Assembly: GCF_902686445.1 (NCBI RefSeq)
Contig: NC_062227.1
Coordinates: 17,435,678-17,499,677 of the forward strand
Direction of reading: 5' to 3'
DNA: 64,000 nucleotides
DNA from: Sciurus carolinensis
Taxonomy: Eukaryota; Chordata; Mammalia; Rodentia; Sciuridae
This document shows positions 11,908-24,060 of the stretch, in pieces. The first letter of the stretch is position 1. Every line of letters starts with the position of its first letter. The notes under the pieces are model-generated. The model made no database searches, was not told the DNA's origin, and saw only the letters and a program-made list of their open reading frames with translations. The position numbers and the translations under genes were made by a program.

Positions 11908-13089
11908 TTTAAAGTTCAACACAGAGGTGGTGATATGTGAATGACTGACGGCACCCTTGGTGGTACCTGTTGCTTCCAAACTCAGTGGTGACTTAGAATG
12001 CTCTTTGCAAATGATTCAAGTAATAAAATGCAACTTTTATGTAGCTAATTTCTGTCTGTGAAGGAAGAAGTAAATATGAGTACAATACACTGCTCTCAAG
12101 TAGGAGCTACTGTGCTATTTGGTGGTAGAACCTGGAGGTCTCATAGAGTCAATCTTGGTGGTGGATGAGAAAAAAAGTAAGCAAGAAAAGTATGGAAAGG
12201 TAAAAAACTCTATCCCATCATGGATGAGGTATGTTACATTGGAGAAGGAAAAAGTGATACTAGTTAAAAAATAAGCAGAATATTCAAATTCTGTGGTGCT
12301 ATGGAGGTATCCATCAATTATGTTAATCACATTGCACCTCTGTTTTGGTGACCAGCAGGCTTTCTTACTACATGTTATTTCTTGAGGTCAGATACCACCA
12401 CATTCATCAACCCCTGGAACTATAAGTGGGTGGTGATGATTTGTGTCAAAGTGGGTGAGGCTGTGTTGTGGCAGCAACCGCAAACTCAGAGTTTTAAAGA
12501 GATGGTACATGCAAGCCCCAGAGCTAAACCAAATCCATGAACAGTTTACAAAAGTGAAGTCTCACCAGAACACAGCCATTCCCAGGGGTTTACATATTAT
12601 TGATGGGGGCTATCACACTAAGAGAGCAGGGCTGGGTAGCAAAGTCAGAGAGTGTCTGCTCCCAGAACTCTAAATGTTAGCATTATCTGTGTCAACAGAT
12701 AAAAAGTTTTGTCCTTCTGGAGTTTAAAGTAAAAAGTAACTATTCACGGTCATGCAATGGTTCACCATTCGTTAGTTTTTGGTGCCATCTGTGTGTGAAT
12801 AGAGTTACCTGAGCCCATGAAGCTCTGAGTCCAGTCAGGGAAACTGAGTCAACTCTCCCCCAGACATGCATTTCACACTGGACTCTGTAGCTTTTTGGTT
12901 TCTAAAATAATCTAATTTTTAAGTAAGATTGTTAATTTTAATTAGCTATTAATTTTCCATGAATTACTAACTAGGGCAGATTATTATTATTGAAGAAATA
13001 ATTCACCCACAAGAGCAATCATATTTTCAATGAATGAGCAAATTATATGTGCCTGTTTTTTATGTCTTCTGTCCATAATCATTTCCTGG
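11908..13089. other. Unassigned sequence
   Basis: About 1.2 kb with no supported gene or repeat. Confidence 0.45.
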
Positions 13090-13745
13090 TCTTGATATTT
13101 CACTGTATAGGACTTGTCTCTCTTTTAACAAATTTATCCCATGATATATAACATTTCACTGTTTCTGTAAAAAGCATTGCATTCTCAATTTCAATTTGCA
13201 GTTGCTCATTACATGGGCATAGGAATTCAGGTGAAATTTGCACTTTGACCTTGTATCTTGAAATCTTTCTAAACTCACTTATTAACTCTAGCAACATTTA
13301 GAAAACACTCTCCTACATAAATGATCAAATTATCTCCTGAAACAGACAGGTTTACCTCTTCTTTTCCAACTTCCATGTCCTTTATTTATTTGTCTTGCTT
13401 TATTGCAATGGCTAGAAGCTCTGGTACAGCCCTAAAAAGAGTTTCTGGTCAGGAATTGTAGTGTTCTCAGTCCTGGGATGAGAGAAGGAAGTTTATTGCC
13501 ATTATGTATGCTGTCAACTGTGGGAATTCTGTAAAAACCTCTCAGTAAGTTGACGAACTAAACATTCATTCTTGATTTGCTGAGATTTTATGTTATGAAT
13601 CAATATGGAGTGGTAAAAAATGTTTTCAATTGCATCTATGGAGATGATCTTATTGTTCTTATATGTTATTATAGGAGATTTCATTGATTATTATGTTAAA
13701 ACAACTTCACATTCCTCAGAAGAAACCCACTTGTCCATGAAATAC
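13090..13745 (-). mobile_element. Old L1 ORF2 (reverse transcriptase region) fragment
   Basis: Read on the minus strand, the segment around 13745-13610 gives a decayed version of the L1 reverse transcriptase block 'HxQVGF...' and the region of the first catalytic aspartate. The 13297-13100 end opens with LLELISEF, the part just after the catalytic FADD box. Many stops and shifts lie between. It is a dead fragment with no duplications seen. Confidence 0.75.
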
Positions 13746-14090
13746 TTGCACATCATTTACAAACCCCAACTCAGGGCCCAGTAAACTTCTGTGCATCTCT
13801 GAAAATGAGAAAAATGGGAACAAATGAAAACTTAGTTACTGGAAAAAAAAGAAGCCACTCCAATCTTCATAATTATTTTTTCATACATCATTTGATTTTA
13901 CTTTAACACCAGATATTCTCTTCCTTCATTTTGCATTTTTCTTGAGTTTTAAATTTTATCTCTTTATCTTTTCAGAAGGAATTTTGATTGTAATGATAGC
14001 ACAGAACTGAGCAGAGGATCATGGCATGAACCCACAGTACAGAACCTCTCTAGGTCCACACCTGCAATTCCCACAACATTGAGCTTGTGT

Positions 14091-14131
<41 letters not shown>

Positions 14132-15043
14132 AAATGCATTCACATTTTTGCTCATTAGGTTTCCAATAGACAGTGAGAATAAGGTACTTCTCTCATTAAA
14201 AATGTTCATAACAGAGAATGAAAGTAGAAAAACCAGGCTGTGCAAATAATCATACCTCAGTATTTTTGTTAAAAAGATACCCTTAAGGAAGAAAGGTGGA
14301 AATTGCAGAATTCATAATTTAATTGATACAAAGTCCAGCACATGCTTACCTATGTCAAAGGAAAACAAATCGTTCTGTGCAGTGAATTAATTTTTTTGAG
14401 AGAGAAAGTGTCTTACTATCTTATTTGCTTAGGTTTTTACCACCAAACACTTCAGCCTGACCACCTGTCACTATGTGAGCAACCAGAGGTGGCCCATCCT
14501 GGCTACAAGTCAGGGTCTGAAGGCTTCCAGCTGAAACTTTTCAAAGTGGAACAACATTTCTCAAATTTACAGAAACCAAATAATTCATTGAACAAATGAA
14601 TTATTGATTTCAATAGAGAAGATGTGTTTAAAAGGTGTTGGTTTGGGCTGTGAAGGACTTTACAGCACCCTTTAAAATTGAGATGGAAGGAAATGGCCCT
14701 GCTGTGGGGCCATGAACTGTGGCCTTCACCTGCAACACTTTATGCAGAGCCTGGGGACCAGAACTGGCCATCCTACCCTGGGCAAAGAGAGACTCTGGCA
14801 GCGTTTTCCCAGGAGCTCCAGATTGGACTGACTGATGCTATCTCTGAGCTGCCCTGCAATCTGGGTCCTGCCTACCTTGCTTCATTCGTCTGCCCTCTGG
14901 ATTTGCTGTGGTCAGACCTCCTAACTGACAAGATCTCCCCTCTAACTCTCTTGCCCTGTCATCACCCAGCAAGCATGCCTCCCTCTGTAAGCTCTGATGC
15001 TGCTTAGTTTCTGAACATTGGGGGTACACTGCAGCATTTTCTG
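13746..15043. other. Unassigned sequence with GT microsatellite
   Basis: No supported gene. AT-rich at first, of ordinary composition after 14600. Contains the GT tract listed separately. Confidence 0.45.
14085..14130. repeat. (GT)n microsatellite
   Basis: About 46 bp of GT dinucleotides with one GA interruption near 14095. Likely length-polymorphic. Its minus-strand translation (a His-Thr run) is a chance frame. Confidence 0.95.
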
Positions 15044-15151
15044 TTTTAGTTTTGTTGTTGTTTGTTTGTTAGCTCTGTGGTACTGGGGATGGAACCTGGG
15101 CCCTTGCCCATGCCTGTTAAGGACTCTACCATTGAGCCACACCCAGCCCAC
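15044..15151 (-). mobile_element. ID-family SINE
   Basis: On the minus strand, from 15150 downwards, the sequence reads 'tgggctgggtgtggctcaatggtagag', then a variable middle, then 'ccaggttccatccccagtacca', and ends in a tail built from aac/aaac units (15070-15044). This is the tRNA-derived ID unit with its internal RNA polymerase III A-box-like (tggctcaatgg) and B-box-like (ggttccatccc) elements. The interrupted tail and mismatches suggest an older copy. Confidence 0.85.
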
Positions 15152-16090
15152 ATCTGCCTTTCCTTCTGTTTCCTACTATTAATTAACCATAATATAGAAC
15201 TAAAGTAAAAGATTGAATTATTTATCATTTATTAATAGTTTCATATTTATTATTCTTAAACATGTAAAAAAATGACTGGAATATTTTATATTTTGCCAAG
15301 ACTAAATTAATTTGCATTTTATTTATAAGATCTATTATTTTCCTCTATACTAGATAATGATCCTAGAAAATAAAAGAAAAAAAGAGATTGTGTATGGTCT
15401 CACTACACATTCCATCTATGGGCTCGTTTTCAAAAATCAAAATTGCTGTTACTAGTGATAATTTAGAATAAGAATTAACAAGTTCTAAAAAGTGGCTCTG
15501 GGCAGTGTGACACCAACTCCAGCTACTGAGATTTTTCTGTTTTCCTGAATTGGATATATAGGTCTTATTGAATAATAACTAAACTTTAGATCAATGAATG
15601 TGCTTTTGATTATTGGATTCATTATTTGGAAAAGATGTCACAGTTCCAAGTTGGGCTTTACTGCTAAAATTTGAAAGTAATTATTTAAAATAGTATGCAA
15701 ATTTTCATCAGGCAATTCAGTCAAAAGACAGAAGATGGAGCAGCAATATTTAAACCATAGGAATGAGCTGCTGTGGAACACAAAACACTTTTTTAAAAAA
15801 TAATGTCATAAATTTGGAAAAATGAATAAGAATTGCTCCTTTTGTTAATGATTTTGGAAAAAGATAAAATATGATATTATCTTAAGGCCCATAATCTTCA
15901 ATGAAAACTTTCCTCTTGGAAATTATCCTAAACTCACCCCCCCAATTTCCTTAATACAACCTTTAAAATATTACAGATTGGAGCAAATGAGTCATAAAAT
16001 TGTACATGTGATACTTCAGCTGGAACCTGTCTGAAATTTAAAGGATTTTAGAGTCCAGTGGTAAATTAGCCTAAATTTCACACAGAAATG
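15152..16090. other. Unassigned AT-rich sequence
   Basis: No gene or recognised repeat. Confidence 0.45.
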
Positions 16091-16094
16091 GTGG

Positions 16095-16265
16095 GTCAGG
16101 GCCCTGGATGATGGATGTATAGCTCTGGGTGATTACTTTGTCTTCCTAAGCCTCCATTCCCAATCTGTCAATTGGGATTGCTTAACACCTATCTTCTTTG
16201 GGGGATGATCATAACTACTAAGTGAAATGATTGTATATGGTCTGGCTTTGAATAAGAAACAACAA
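16095..16265 (+). mobile_element. MIR SINE fragment (tentative)
   Basis: Weak similarity to MIR in plus orientation: 'gctctgggtgattactttgtcttcctaagcctccattcccaatctgtcaattggga' parallels the MIR core 'gtgaccttgggcaagt...cctcagtttcctcatctgtaaaatggg'. Confidence 0.55.
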
Positions 16266-16307
16266 GAAATTAAAATGTAAATGTTGCTATCATTATTTTC
16301 TATGCTG

Positions 16308-16650
16308 GGGGTGTTTTAGTCAATTTTCCATCACAGTTACAAAATGCCTGAGAAAATTTACTCAAAGGGATGAAAGGTTTGTTTGGTCTCATGGTTTCAG
16401 TTAATGGTCACTTGGCCCCACTACTCTGGGACTGTGATGGGCAGAACATCAAGGCAGGAGGGTGGAACTGAACAAAGCTGCAAATCCATGGCAGCTGGCA
16501 GCAGAAAGAGAAGGAGGCCAAGGTCCCAATATACCCTTCAATGAGACACCAGTGACCTAACTTCTTCCCAATAGCCCCCACTTTCTAAAGGTTCCACCTG
16601 CAGTTTGACCAAGACATTAATATATGGTCTTTGAGGCACATTCATAATAA
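16308..16650 (-). mobile_element. MaLR-class LTR
   Basis: Reverse-oriented LTR. It has 'ttttagtcaattttccatcacagttacaaaatgcctgag', then 'ggtttgtttggtctcatggtttcag', 'gggcagaacatcaaggcaggagggtgg', 'gacctaacttcttcccaatagccccca', and a decayed end near 16650. The same block order appears at 33.93 and 42.83 kb, so these belong to one LTR family. Confidence 0.75.
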
Positions 16651-17354
16651 AAATTGTAATAAGATGGAAAAGATAGGTGAGCACTGGGGAAGAGATGGAG
16701 CAAGGTAAGGAGGTCAGAGTGGACAGTGGGCAGTAGACAAAGCCTAAATGATGACAGGCCAAATAGAACCTTGTGGTTTTAGAAAATGATCTCTGGAAAT
16801 TAGATTTTACTCACTCTGTTCTTTTCACATCCACTTTCCTCTTTAAATGGTAAGCTGAAAGATATCAGCTGCTAGCCCAGTGGGCTCCCAAGGAGCACTC
16901 CCCTGTCTTACCTCCTGCTCTCCTACAGGATGTCCTCTAGGCCCTACAGAAACTTGGCTGTGCCCCACAGCATAGATGGATTCAGAGATACTCAGTTTGT
17001 AGAGTACACTTGCCTTAACATACTCCGCATGACACCACTTGGACTCACCTGAGTCTGGCTGGCACCATGAAGACTTTGTGTAAGTCTATTGCCTACCCTT
17101 AAAAGCCCCCCAAAGTTGAGGAAGGGAGGGAAGAGGGAGAGAAAAAGGAAGAGGGAGGGAGGAAAAGGAAGTAGGAAGTCTAGTAAGGATGAACAAGAAA
17201 TGAATGAAGAAGTACCCACCAGAAGCAGGGAAGAAAGACATGGCAGCAGGTGAAGGGGAGCAAAGTCCATCTTTATATACCTCATTTTGGAATGAACAAC
17301 TTCAAAGATCTACAAAAAAATTACACTTGAGAGAAAAAAGCCTTGAAATTTCTA
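16651..17354. other. Unassigned sequence with purine-rich tract
   Basis: No gene supported. A GGA/AAG-rich purine tract runs from about 17115 to 17180. The minus frame across it is only the translation of that low-complexity run. Confidence 0.5.
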
Positions 17355-17585
17355 TTTTTCTACAATTGCAGCCATTCCTTGTTATCCTCAGGAAATTGGT
17401 CCCAGGACCTCACATAAAAATACAATGACATGATGAGTGTGGTGTGCATGTGAAGTGCACCCATTCTTCTGTGTGCTTTAAATTCCATGCAGGTCACTCA
17501 TAGCACCCAAGACAACCCAAAGGCTGGGTAAATAGTTGTCACACTCTATTGTTTAGAGGATAACTGCCACAACCTGCATGTTGTT
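17355..17585 (+). mobile_element. Tigger-like DNA transposon fragment
   Basis: The blocks 'ccttgttatcctcaggaaattggtcccaggacctc', 'gtgtgctttaaat' and 'gtaaatagttgtcacactctattgtttagaggataa' follow the order seen in non-autonomous Tigger/MER2-type (Tc1-mariner) elements. Only one terminal part is kept and no TA duplication could be defined. Confidence 0.6.
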
Positions 17586-18275
17586 ATTTCAGAAAACCAG
17601 TGAGAGGTGATGGGGCATTGAGAAAAAAAACACACACACACAGAAAGCTGAGACAAGGTGGGTCATTACCCTCTGATGAAGAATAATAACACAGAGCTAG
17701 TTCAGCAAGTTTATTATACAGTTTTTATCATCAAAAGGGCTTTTTGTGAGAAAGTTTATTCAAAGCAAGAAGACTGGAGGATGAAGCTAGTGGTCAATAA
17801 TAATGATCAACATACATTCACAATTCTCTACCCCTGGCAGCTGGTGCCTAAATTCAAGGTCATGACTGATAGTCCCATGCCTAGTACAGAATGTCCTTTA
17901 AGCAGGGAGTCACGATAGCAACAAGGCAGTCTTGACCTGCACCTTTGCACAGGAAGTTTCCAGTTCAGGTGCAATACCTGCTGTGGGACAATCAGAAAGA
18001 CCATGATTCAAATCACCGCTCCTAACAGATAACAGCAAAATGTAACCTTTACATCTCAAGTAAACATGCAGCTATTTTTTAATGTTTTCCTTCCATGGTT
18101 GGTTTAATTGGAAGATTTGGAATTCATGGATTAGGGGGAGCAACTATGTATTTGAAATTTTCCACAATAAAAAAGTTGGCATTAACAAATAAGTAAGTAC
18201 CCTTTCAGGAATTTTCATTAGATGTTACCATACCCTTTCTGATTGTACAAACCACCCCACAGTGTTTATTAGCCA
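17586..18275. other. Unassigned sequence
   Basis: No gene or repeat recognised apart from a short CA run at about 17630-17643. Confidence 0.45.

Positions 18276-18312
<37 letters not shown>
18276..18312. repeat. (AC)n microsatellite
   Basis: About 37 bp of uninterrupted AC dinucleotides. The cysteine-valine run in a minus frame here is an artefact of it. Confidence 0.95.
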
Positions 18313-18315
<3 letters not shown>

Positions 18316-19224
18316 TCAGGAAATGTGTTCTCAGATTTCCTTTCCCTGATCATGATGCATATTTTCCTGTCACTTTTCATGATCCAACTAACAGTACTTA
18401 ATGGCTTCAAAACATGAATCTCCTGTAACTTGCAGGGACACACGCTCATTAACAGCACCTGGAGCTCCCATTTTTCCTTCCTATGCATCTTGTGAGAGCA
18501 CTTCTCAACATTCCAATTCCCATTGATGTTTTCAACTCAGAAGAGCTGAGCACCTTCTGCAGGAGTTTAACAATTTCATTGCAAATTCACCCCGCCTCCA
18601 GAGCATTTATTCTAGAACCCTAAATAGCACTAATCCAGAGGCACATCTCTTTCAATCCATTACTCAGAAGCATTCCCATGCTTCCTGCTGAAGAAATGAA
18701 GAGCTTCCTACTGGCAAAATGCTGATTCTGAGCCTGAGGTGGTGGATGTTTGGGTGTCAATCATTGTCAGAGCATTTTTAAATAAACCTACATTATTGGC
18801 TAGACTAATTCTATATTTCACATGCACTTTTTCTAGAATAAATGAATGTTTTGCTTATGATATTTAATGAAAGCAAAGAGTACTTCATTAATGTCTCATC
18901 ATAGGAGTTGCCATCTTTCCCATCAATCAGCACAGCAGGAGGACCCCTGCAGGGGTAGCTTACTGGCTTTGTCTGGGAGTGAGTTGCCAGCAGTCTGGAA
19001 GTACAGCACCACCGAGTCACTCTTGATCACCCTTCTCCAGGAGTGGGACCTATTTCCAGTAGTGTCTTTGCTGGGTTACTTTTCCACACCTTCCTCTGAT
19101 AGAAGTTAGCCACGTGTGATTCTGAGTGTCTGTGTGGTGCTTCCAGAGCTTGAGGTGTTGTTTGCATAGGCACTATGCTCCATAGAGACTCTACTACCTC
19201 ATTCAGTCATCATGATGGTGAAAT
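18313..19224. other. Unassigned sequence
   Basis: No gene or repeat recognised. Confidence 0.45.
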
Positions 19225-19375
19225 GGATTGCAGTGAGTCCCACTTTACAGTTGGGGACCTGGAGATTCAAGGAAATGGAAGAATGTCACAGGAAGTGTCA
19301 GAGAGTCACAGAGTGAACCTTGGAACTGGGACTGGACTCAAATGCAGCTGCTGCTGGAGCCTCTGTTCTGTCTCC
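19225..19375 (-). mobile_element. MIR SINE fragment (tentative)
   Basis: 'cccactttacagttggggacctggagattcaaggaaatggaa' parallels the reverse complement of the MIR 3' core ('cccattttacagatgaggaaactgag'), followed by 'gtcacagagtgaacc'. Confidence 0.6.
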
Positions 19376-19974
19376 AATATCACCATCCCCTGCCTCCCTT
19401 AGGCCTATAGGTTCCAGTGGTCTGCAAAATCCATAGGGGGAGCTAAAAGAACAGACTGTGGGGTCCTGTGGCTGACAGGTGTCCAGCATGGTCACATCAA
19501 AGAAGTCACTTATCTTCTCTGATCACCAATTTATGATCTGAAAAGTAAGAATAGATATTGGAGATATGTTAAAAAATAAACACCCATGGTGTGCTTACTT
19601 AATAGTTTCCTTATGTGCTATGTAAGATGTCTTCAACAAACTAAAGATGCCTTTTAAGAAACACAAACATACTCTCAAAAAGGTGTGATAAAGTTCCACA
19701 GCTAAGGACTTCCCAATGATAAATCCTACAGCTGTTTCCTGCAGTGCAGCTCCTCCCTCCAGCTTGGCTCTGTGATCAATCCAAGCCCTTAATCCTTAGC
19801 ATGTGTCTAACAGGATATCCTCAGGAACTGCCCCAGTTTGTGTCCTCAGCAGACACACATGCCCTCTGCCCTGTGTAGTGGGCTGGGGAGAGCAGTTGAC
19901 ACATGTTCAAGCCAGGTCTGTGTGACGTGTGGTTCATGGATGCTGTGTCCCAGATTCTCAGAGTGTCTTGAACA
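19376..19974. other. Unassigned sequence
   Basis: No gene or recognised repeat. Confidence 0.45.
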
Positions 19975-20140
19975 TTGACAAATTATCAATATATACATTC
20001 ATGGGGTACACAGTGATGTGAAACATATACATAATGATTTAACAGTTAATCAAGTTTAATTATTAATGAATGCTAATCTATAACCTCAAATATTGTTCAT
20101 TTAGTCCTCCTAAGTCATACATTGGATTCATTGCCAACAT
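19975..20140 (-). mobile_element. Ancient L1 3' UTR remnant
   Basis: 'ttatcaatatatacattcatggggtacacagtgatgtgaaacatatacataatg' and the following 'ttaatcaagtttaattattaatg' resemble old L1 3' untranslated sequence in reverse orientation. Confidence 0.55.
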
Positions 20141-21179
20141 CTCTCCACTCTCATCAACACCAAACCCCAGCACCCACCGATCAACTCCACTCCTGTGAGT
20201 TTACAGTCATGTTATGGAATCAGTTTCAGTTAATCAACACATGAACACATACAGAAATAAGGTATGTTTAGACAACCTAATAATATTTAAACTCTTATAA
20301 ATTATGTCACTTTAAGAACATGGTTGAACCCTAAGAACAACATACAAAACCAGGCACAGAAAGGCAGAAGATTCTTGTTTACATAGGGCATCTAAAATTG
20401 TTTGCTCTTCCTTCAACAGAAGCCCATCTTAAAGATTTGAAAAATATTTGAATCCAAATGTATGCTATTGATTTTCTATTCAATTTCTGCATCCACCATG
20501 AGCCAAAACTTGTTGTTTTAACTGAAAACACATTATTGGTTGAATGGAAGTAGAGCCTCAAAGAGGATTCCATTCTGTACTTTTTTTATTTTCCAGAAAT
20601 CCCTTTGAGGTCTAACTTTACCTGCTGCAAAAGAAACAGCAAATGAAGCTGCTGCTTTTTCAGAGCCCTAGGCCTCAGAAGAGCCAGCTCTCAGTAAGCC
20701 ATCTCTTCAAGTTCTGCCTGGAGCAAAGGACAAGCGTCTGCTGAGGAGCCTCACCCCATCTGAGCCAGACCCTGGAAGGTGCTTCCCTGTGGTCCTGTCT
20801 GATGACCACATGCATGTCTTGGGCATGGAGTGCAGTTTGCTAGAAGTAGAAATGTGTATCTTTGTGTGACATCTACAACTTAAGATTCCATGAGGCTTAA
20901 TGAGCCAAATGGAGCAGATCAGAGTCAGTGTTGGCCCTTCATCTCCAGTTGGCCATTCTTGGACACTGGCCAATTCCAATATGTTGAGAATAAACAGTTG
21001 TGTAGCTGTTACCCTCCCCAGAGAGGCCTACCCTTGGTTCCAGCTTCTGGGAGGGAATCTATGAGAGCAGTATCTGTTTAGAGCTGCTGCTATCCATATT
21101 GCAACTTAGGTGGGACCAGGCACATCTGATAGTCTTAGGGTGGGAACTGGCCATGCAAAAAGACCAACCATGTGATTAG
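20141..21179. other. Unassigned sequence
   Basis: No supported gene or repeat. Confidence 0.45.
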
Positions 21180-21545
21180 GTAAGATTGGATTCAGCAGTA
21201 TCAGTGGACATGGAGACTGTCCAATCAGTCATAATGGCACAAAAAAGCCCCAACAAGATCTCTGAGCAGGAGGCCCAGTGGAGCTTCCCAGGTTGGCAGA
21301 ATTCTGTGCACACTGACACACCTTGATAAGAGGAGGGTCCAGGGCCTGTCTCCACAGGAGGGGAGTGTGGATGCATAGCAGGGATGATTGGGGCTAATCA
21401 CACCCCTTGACTGAGGTTGAAATGTTTTTTTCTCTGTTAATAAAATGTCGCAATGAGTGGAAGAGCATCAGTGAGGTTTGCATTCTCTAAGCCATGCTTC
21501 GAGTCTGAGGGTGGATTTGGGGAAATCCAAAATTTGCAGTTGGTG
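21180..21545 (+). mobile_element. Candidate solitary retroviral-type LTR
   Basis: The stretch has LTR-like organisation: a GC-richer, C-rich body (21240-21370), a polyadenylation-like signal at about 21438 (aataaaat), a T-rich patch before it, and about 100 bases later 'ttggtgcca', which weakly resembles a tRNA primer-binding start. No gag, pol or env coding sequence follows that I can recognise. Family unknown. It could equally be unique sequence. Confidence 0.35.
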
Positions 21546-22789
21546 CCAGGTGAATTGAAGGTAGTATGTGCAGGTCTACCTGCCCTGTGAACTCATGCCT
21601 AACTCTAGGTGTGGGCCAAGTGGCAGATGTGATCCTCCACGTTCTCCTCATTCCAGGACATATTGGGATGTTCAAATACAGGTACAATTCTCTTACCTAC
21701 CCATGAGCAAATCACATCTCCAAAGGGTCTTCCATGTCAAGAGTTTCAGGCCAGGAACAAGGAGTATCTGAGCAGCCTTTCAGGGAGCTATTTGCCTTGG
21801 GGGAGGCCACCTAAGGTACTTCTGTTATTTTTATTCCTGAAGGTGGAACATGGGGTTCAGTTGGTTTTCCTTTTATTTGTAGTTAATGGGAGACCCAGGT
21901 GTGCAGTGAAGGACCCATAGGAGAAGACCACCAGGGTCAACTGCAATGAGTGGAAGGGGCCACTTGTAATTTTCAGGTCTGTGAGTAAATTATTCACAAG
22001 TCTCCCATCAGCTGTCAACTCATTTGGTGCAGCAAAGCATTCTAGAATGGGGTCTTCCTTGGATAACTTCAGCTGAGCAAGAAGACTTCAGAGGATGGGG
22101 GCATATGTACTGATTGGTCTGTCTTGTGATGAAATGTCAGTCTCTGACTTTTTAATGGCAGTTAAAGGTTTGTTTTTGGAAGAACTGCCTTGGTGCTCCA
22201 CTTAGGAAGGCTGCAGGCAGCTCGGTAACACCCACCTTAGAGTAGTTTTCCACTCAGAGTTTGGGCGGTAGCTCTTTATGCATATGGAAAGTGAATTTAT
22301 TTTAGATATAAATGGAGACTAGTTATAATTAAGGATTTGCATTGGAAGCATCTGTATCCCTGTATCACAGCACTGGAACTGCACAAAAAGTATCTATTAT
22401 CTGTTGATAATGGTTTCTTTACTGCATTTGTTTCCTTTGGTGCCTCAGTGACAATAAAATAGAAGACAGTCAATTGCTGTGAAATTGAGCCAGATTGGGA
22501 AGAGCAGGGTTGGTGAAGTGCATTCCTCTGTGAAAATGTATTGAAGATATCATTTCATCTGTGGGGAAATATTCCTCAATTTGTGATGTTCTCTGGTTTG
22601 AAGAGATGTCTTTTCTTTGCTATAAATGCTCTTTCTTCTTTTTTTCTTAAAGAAGTTAGATGATCCCCGCATTGTAAACATATATCTTGGATTTGTTTTT
22701 TAATTAAAATGAAATGGCATCTCATTCTTATTCAGGTCCTATATTTGACATGATTTTCTTTGCTGAACTTATCTGATGTTAAAAGGAAT
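21546..22789. other. Unassigned sequence
   Basis: No supported gene. If the preceding segment is an LTR, 21546-21980 could be its decayed leader, but nothing proves this. Confidence 0.4.
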
Positions 22790-23400
22790 TCAGGGTACCA
22801 TATAACCCTATAATGACACTCTTGGCCATTTATTCCAAGGAAATAAAAACTTACATATACGAAAAACCCTGGATAAGAAAACTCATAGCAACTTTATTCA
22901 CTTAAGCTCCAAACTGGAAATAACTCAAATGCTCTCTATGAAATGGAATAATATTCAATAATAACAAATTAGACACAAACTAGATGATTCTCCATGGCAT
23001 TGTGCTGAGTATGCAAAGCCGATTCTATGCTCTATGACATTGTGATGACATTCTTCAAATGACAAAGTTATACATTTGGGGAGATGATCTGTGGATGCTA
23101 GGGTTTAGGCACTGAGCAGGATGGGGGAGTTTGGGAAGGACTTCTCCTGATTACACAAGCCCACACAAGTGAAAATTATACATAGACCAGAGGGTGTGTA
23201 AACATGCAAAATCAGGAAATGTCTGCCTTAGACCCATGTCCAGTTTCTGTGCATAATGTTGTACTGTGGTCATGCAAGTTGGAGGAACTGGAGGAAACTT
23301 GGCTAATGGTGCACAGGCTCTCTCTACATTATTTCTTACTACATCATGTGAATGTGCACTTACCATAAAATTATAAATATATGCACATGTAAAATTAGAA
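22790..23400 (+). mobile_element. Ancient L1 (L1M type) 3' fragment
   Basis: Plus-oriented relic of ORF2 C-terminus and 3' UTR. Blocks include 'tattccaaggaaataaaaac', 'actcatagcaactttattcac', 'ccaaactggaaataactcaaatg', 'atggaataatattcaataa', 'gatgctagggtttagg' and the terminal 'accataaaattataaatat'. No open frame of note. Confidence 0.75.
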
Positions 23401-23729
23401 GGTCATGGCTACAGAATTAGATAGCATAAAAGTATAAGCAAATGTTAATACCTTCTTCTGGTCCCCTTCAGTATATTTATTCAAGGAAGTTATACTGAGG
23501 TAGAGGTGTTATCTTTAGACTTTTTGTTATGAAAGATATTTTTTTTCTTCACTACTTGGAAAATTCTTTTTATTTGAAGAAAAAAAAATTCTAATAGATA
23601 CACTTGCCTATCTCAAACATTTCCATGTGCTTTCATCCTTTGTAATGTCCATTGAAGTGAGTAACTCCTCTCCATTGTGAAATGATTATAAAATTTTATG
23701 TAATAAAATATAATTTTTTGGTTAGGTAC
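23401..23729. other. Unassigned AT-rich sequence
   Basis: No gene or repeat recognised. Confidence 0.45.
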
Positions 23730-24060
23730 TAAATTATACCAACCTGTAGCAGCTTCAAACAAAAATATTTTTTATCTTACCATTTCTGCAGAACAGACAT
23801 CCAGGAGTGCCATAGCTGATGGATCTGTTCATGGTCTCTCATGAGTTGTGGCTGAACTGTCTGCAGGGATGGAGGCATCTCCACTTGGCCGGGGTGGTGG
23901 CCCATGATCAAACCACTCACATGGCCACTGGCAGGTCTCAGTGCCTCAGAATTTTGCTGTTTGTTAGATACTCAAACAAATGGAAGAAAGATTATTTGTG
24001 TTTCCCTTTAGTCCTAAGTGTCCTTTGAACCAGGAACTGACTTTCCCAGAATGGGAGATC
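23730..24060 (-). mobile_element. MLT1-like MaLR LTR fragment
   Basis: 'tttttatcttaccatttctgcagaacagacatccagga', 'gtggctgaactgtctgcaggg' and 'actcacatggccactggcaggtctcag' follow the block order of older MLT1 LTRs in reverse orientation. The 3' boundary is uncertain. Confidence 0.6.

Noticed and set aside
15071..15151. tRNA-like sequence with RNA polymerase III box motifs
   Set aside because: It is an ID SINE derived from a tRNA, with an A-rich tail and no intact cloverleaf. Not a tRNA gene.
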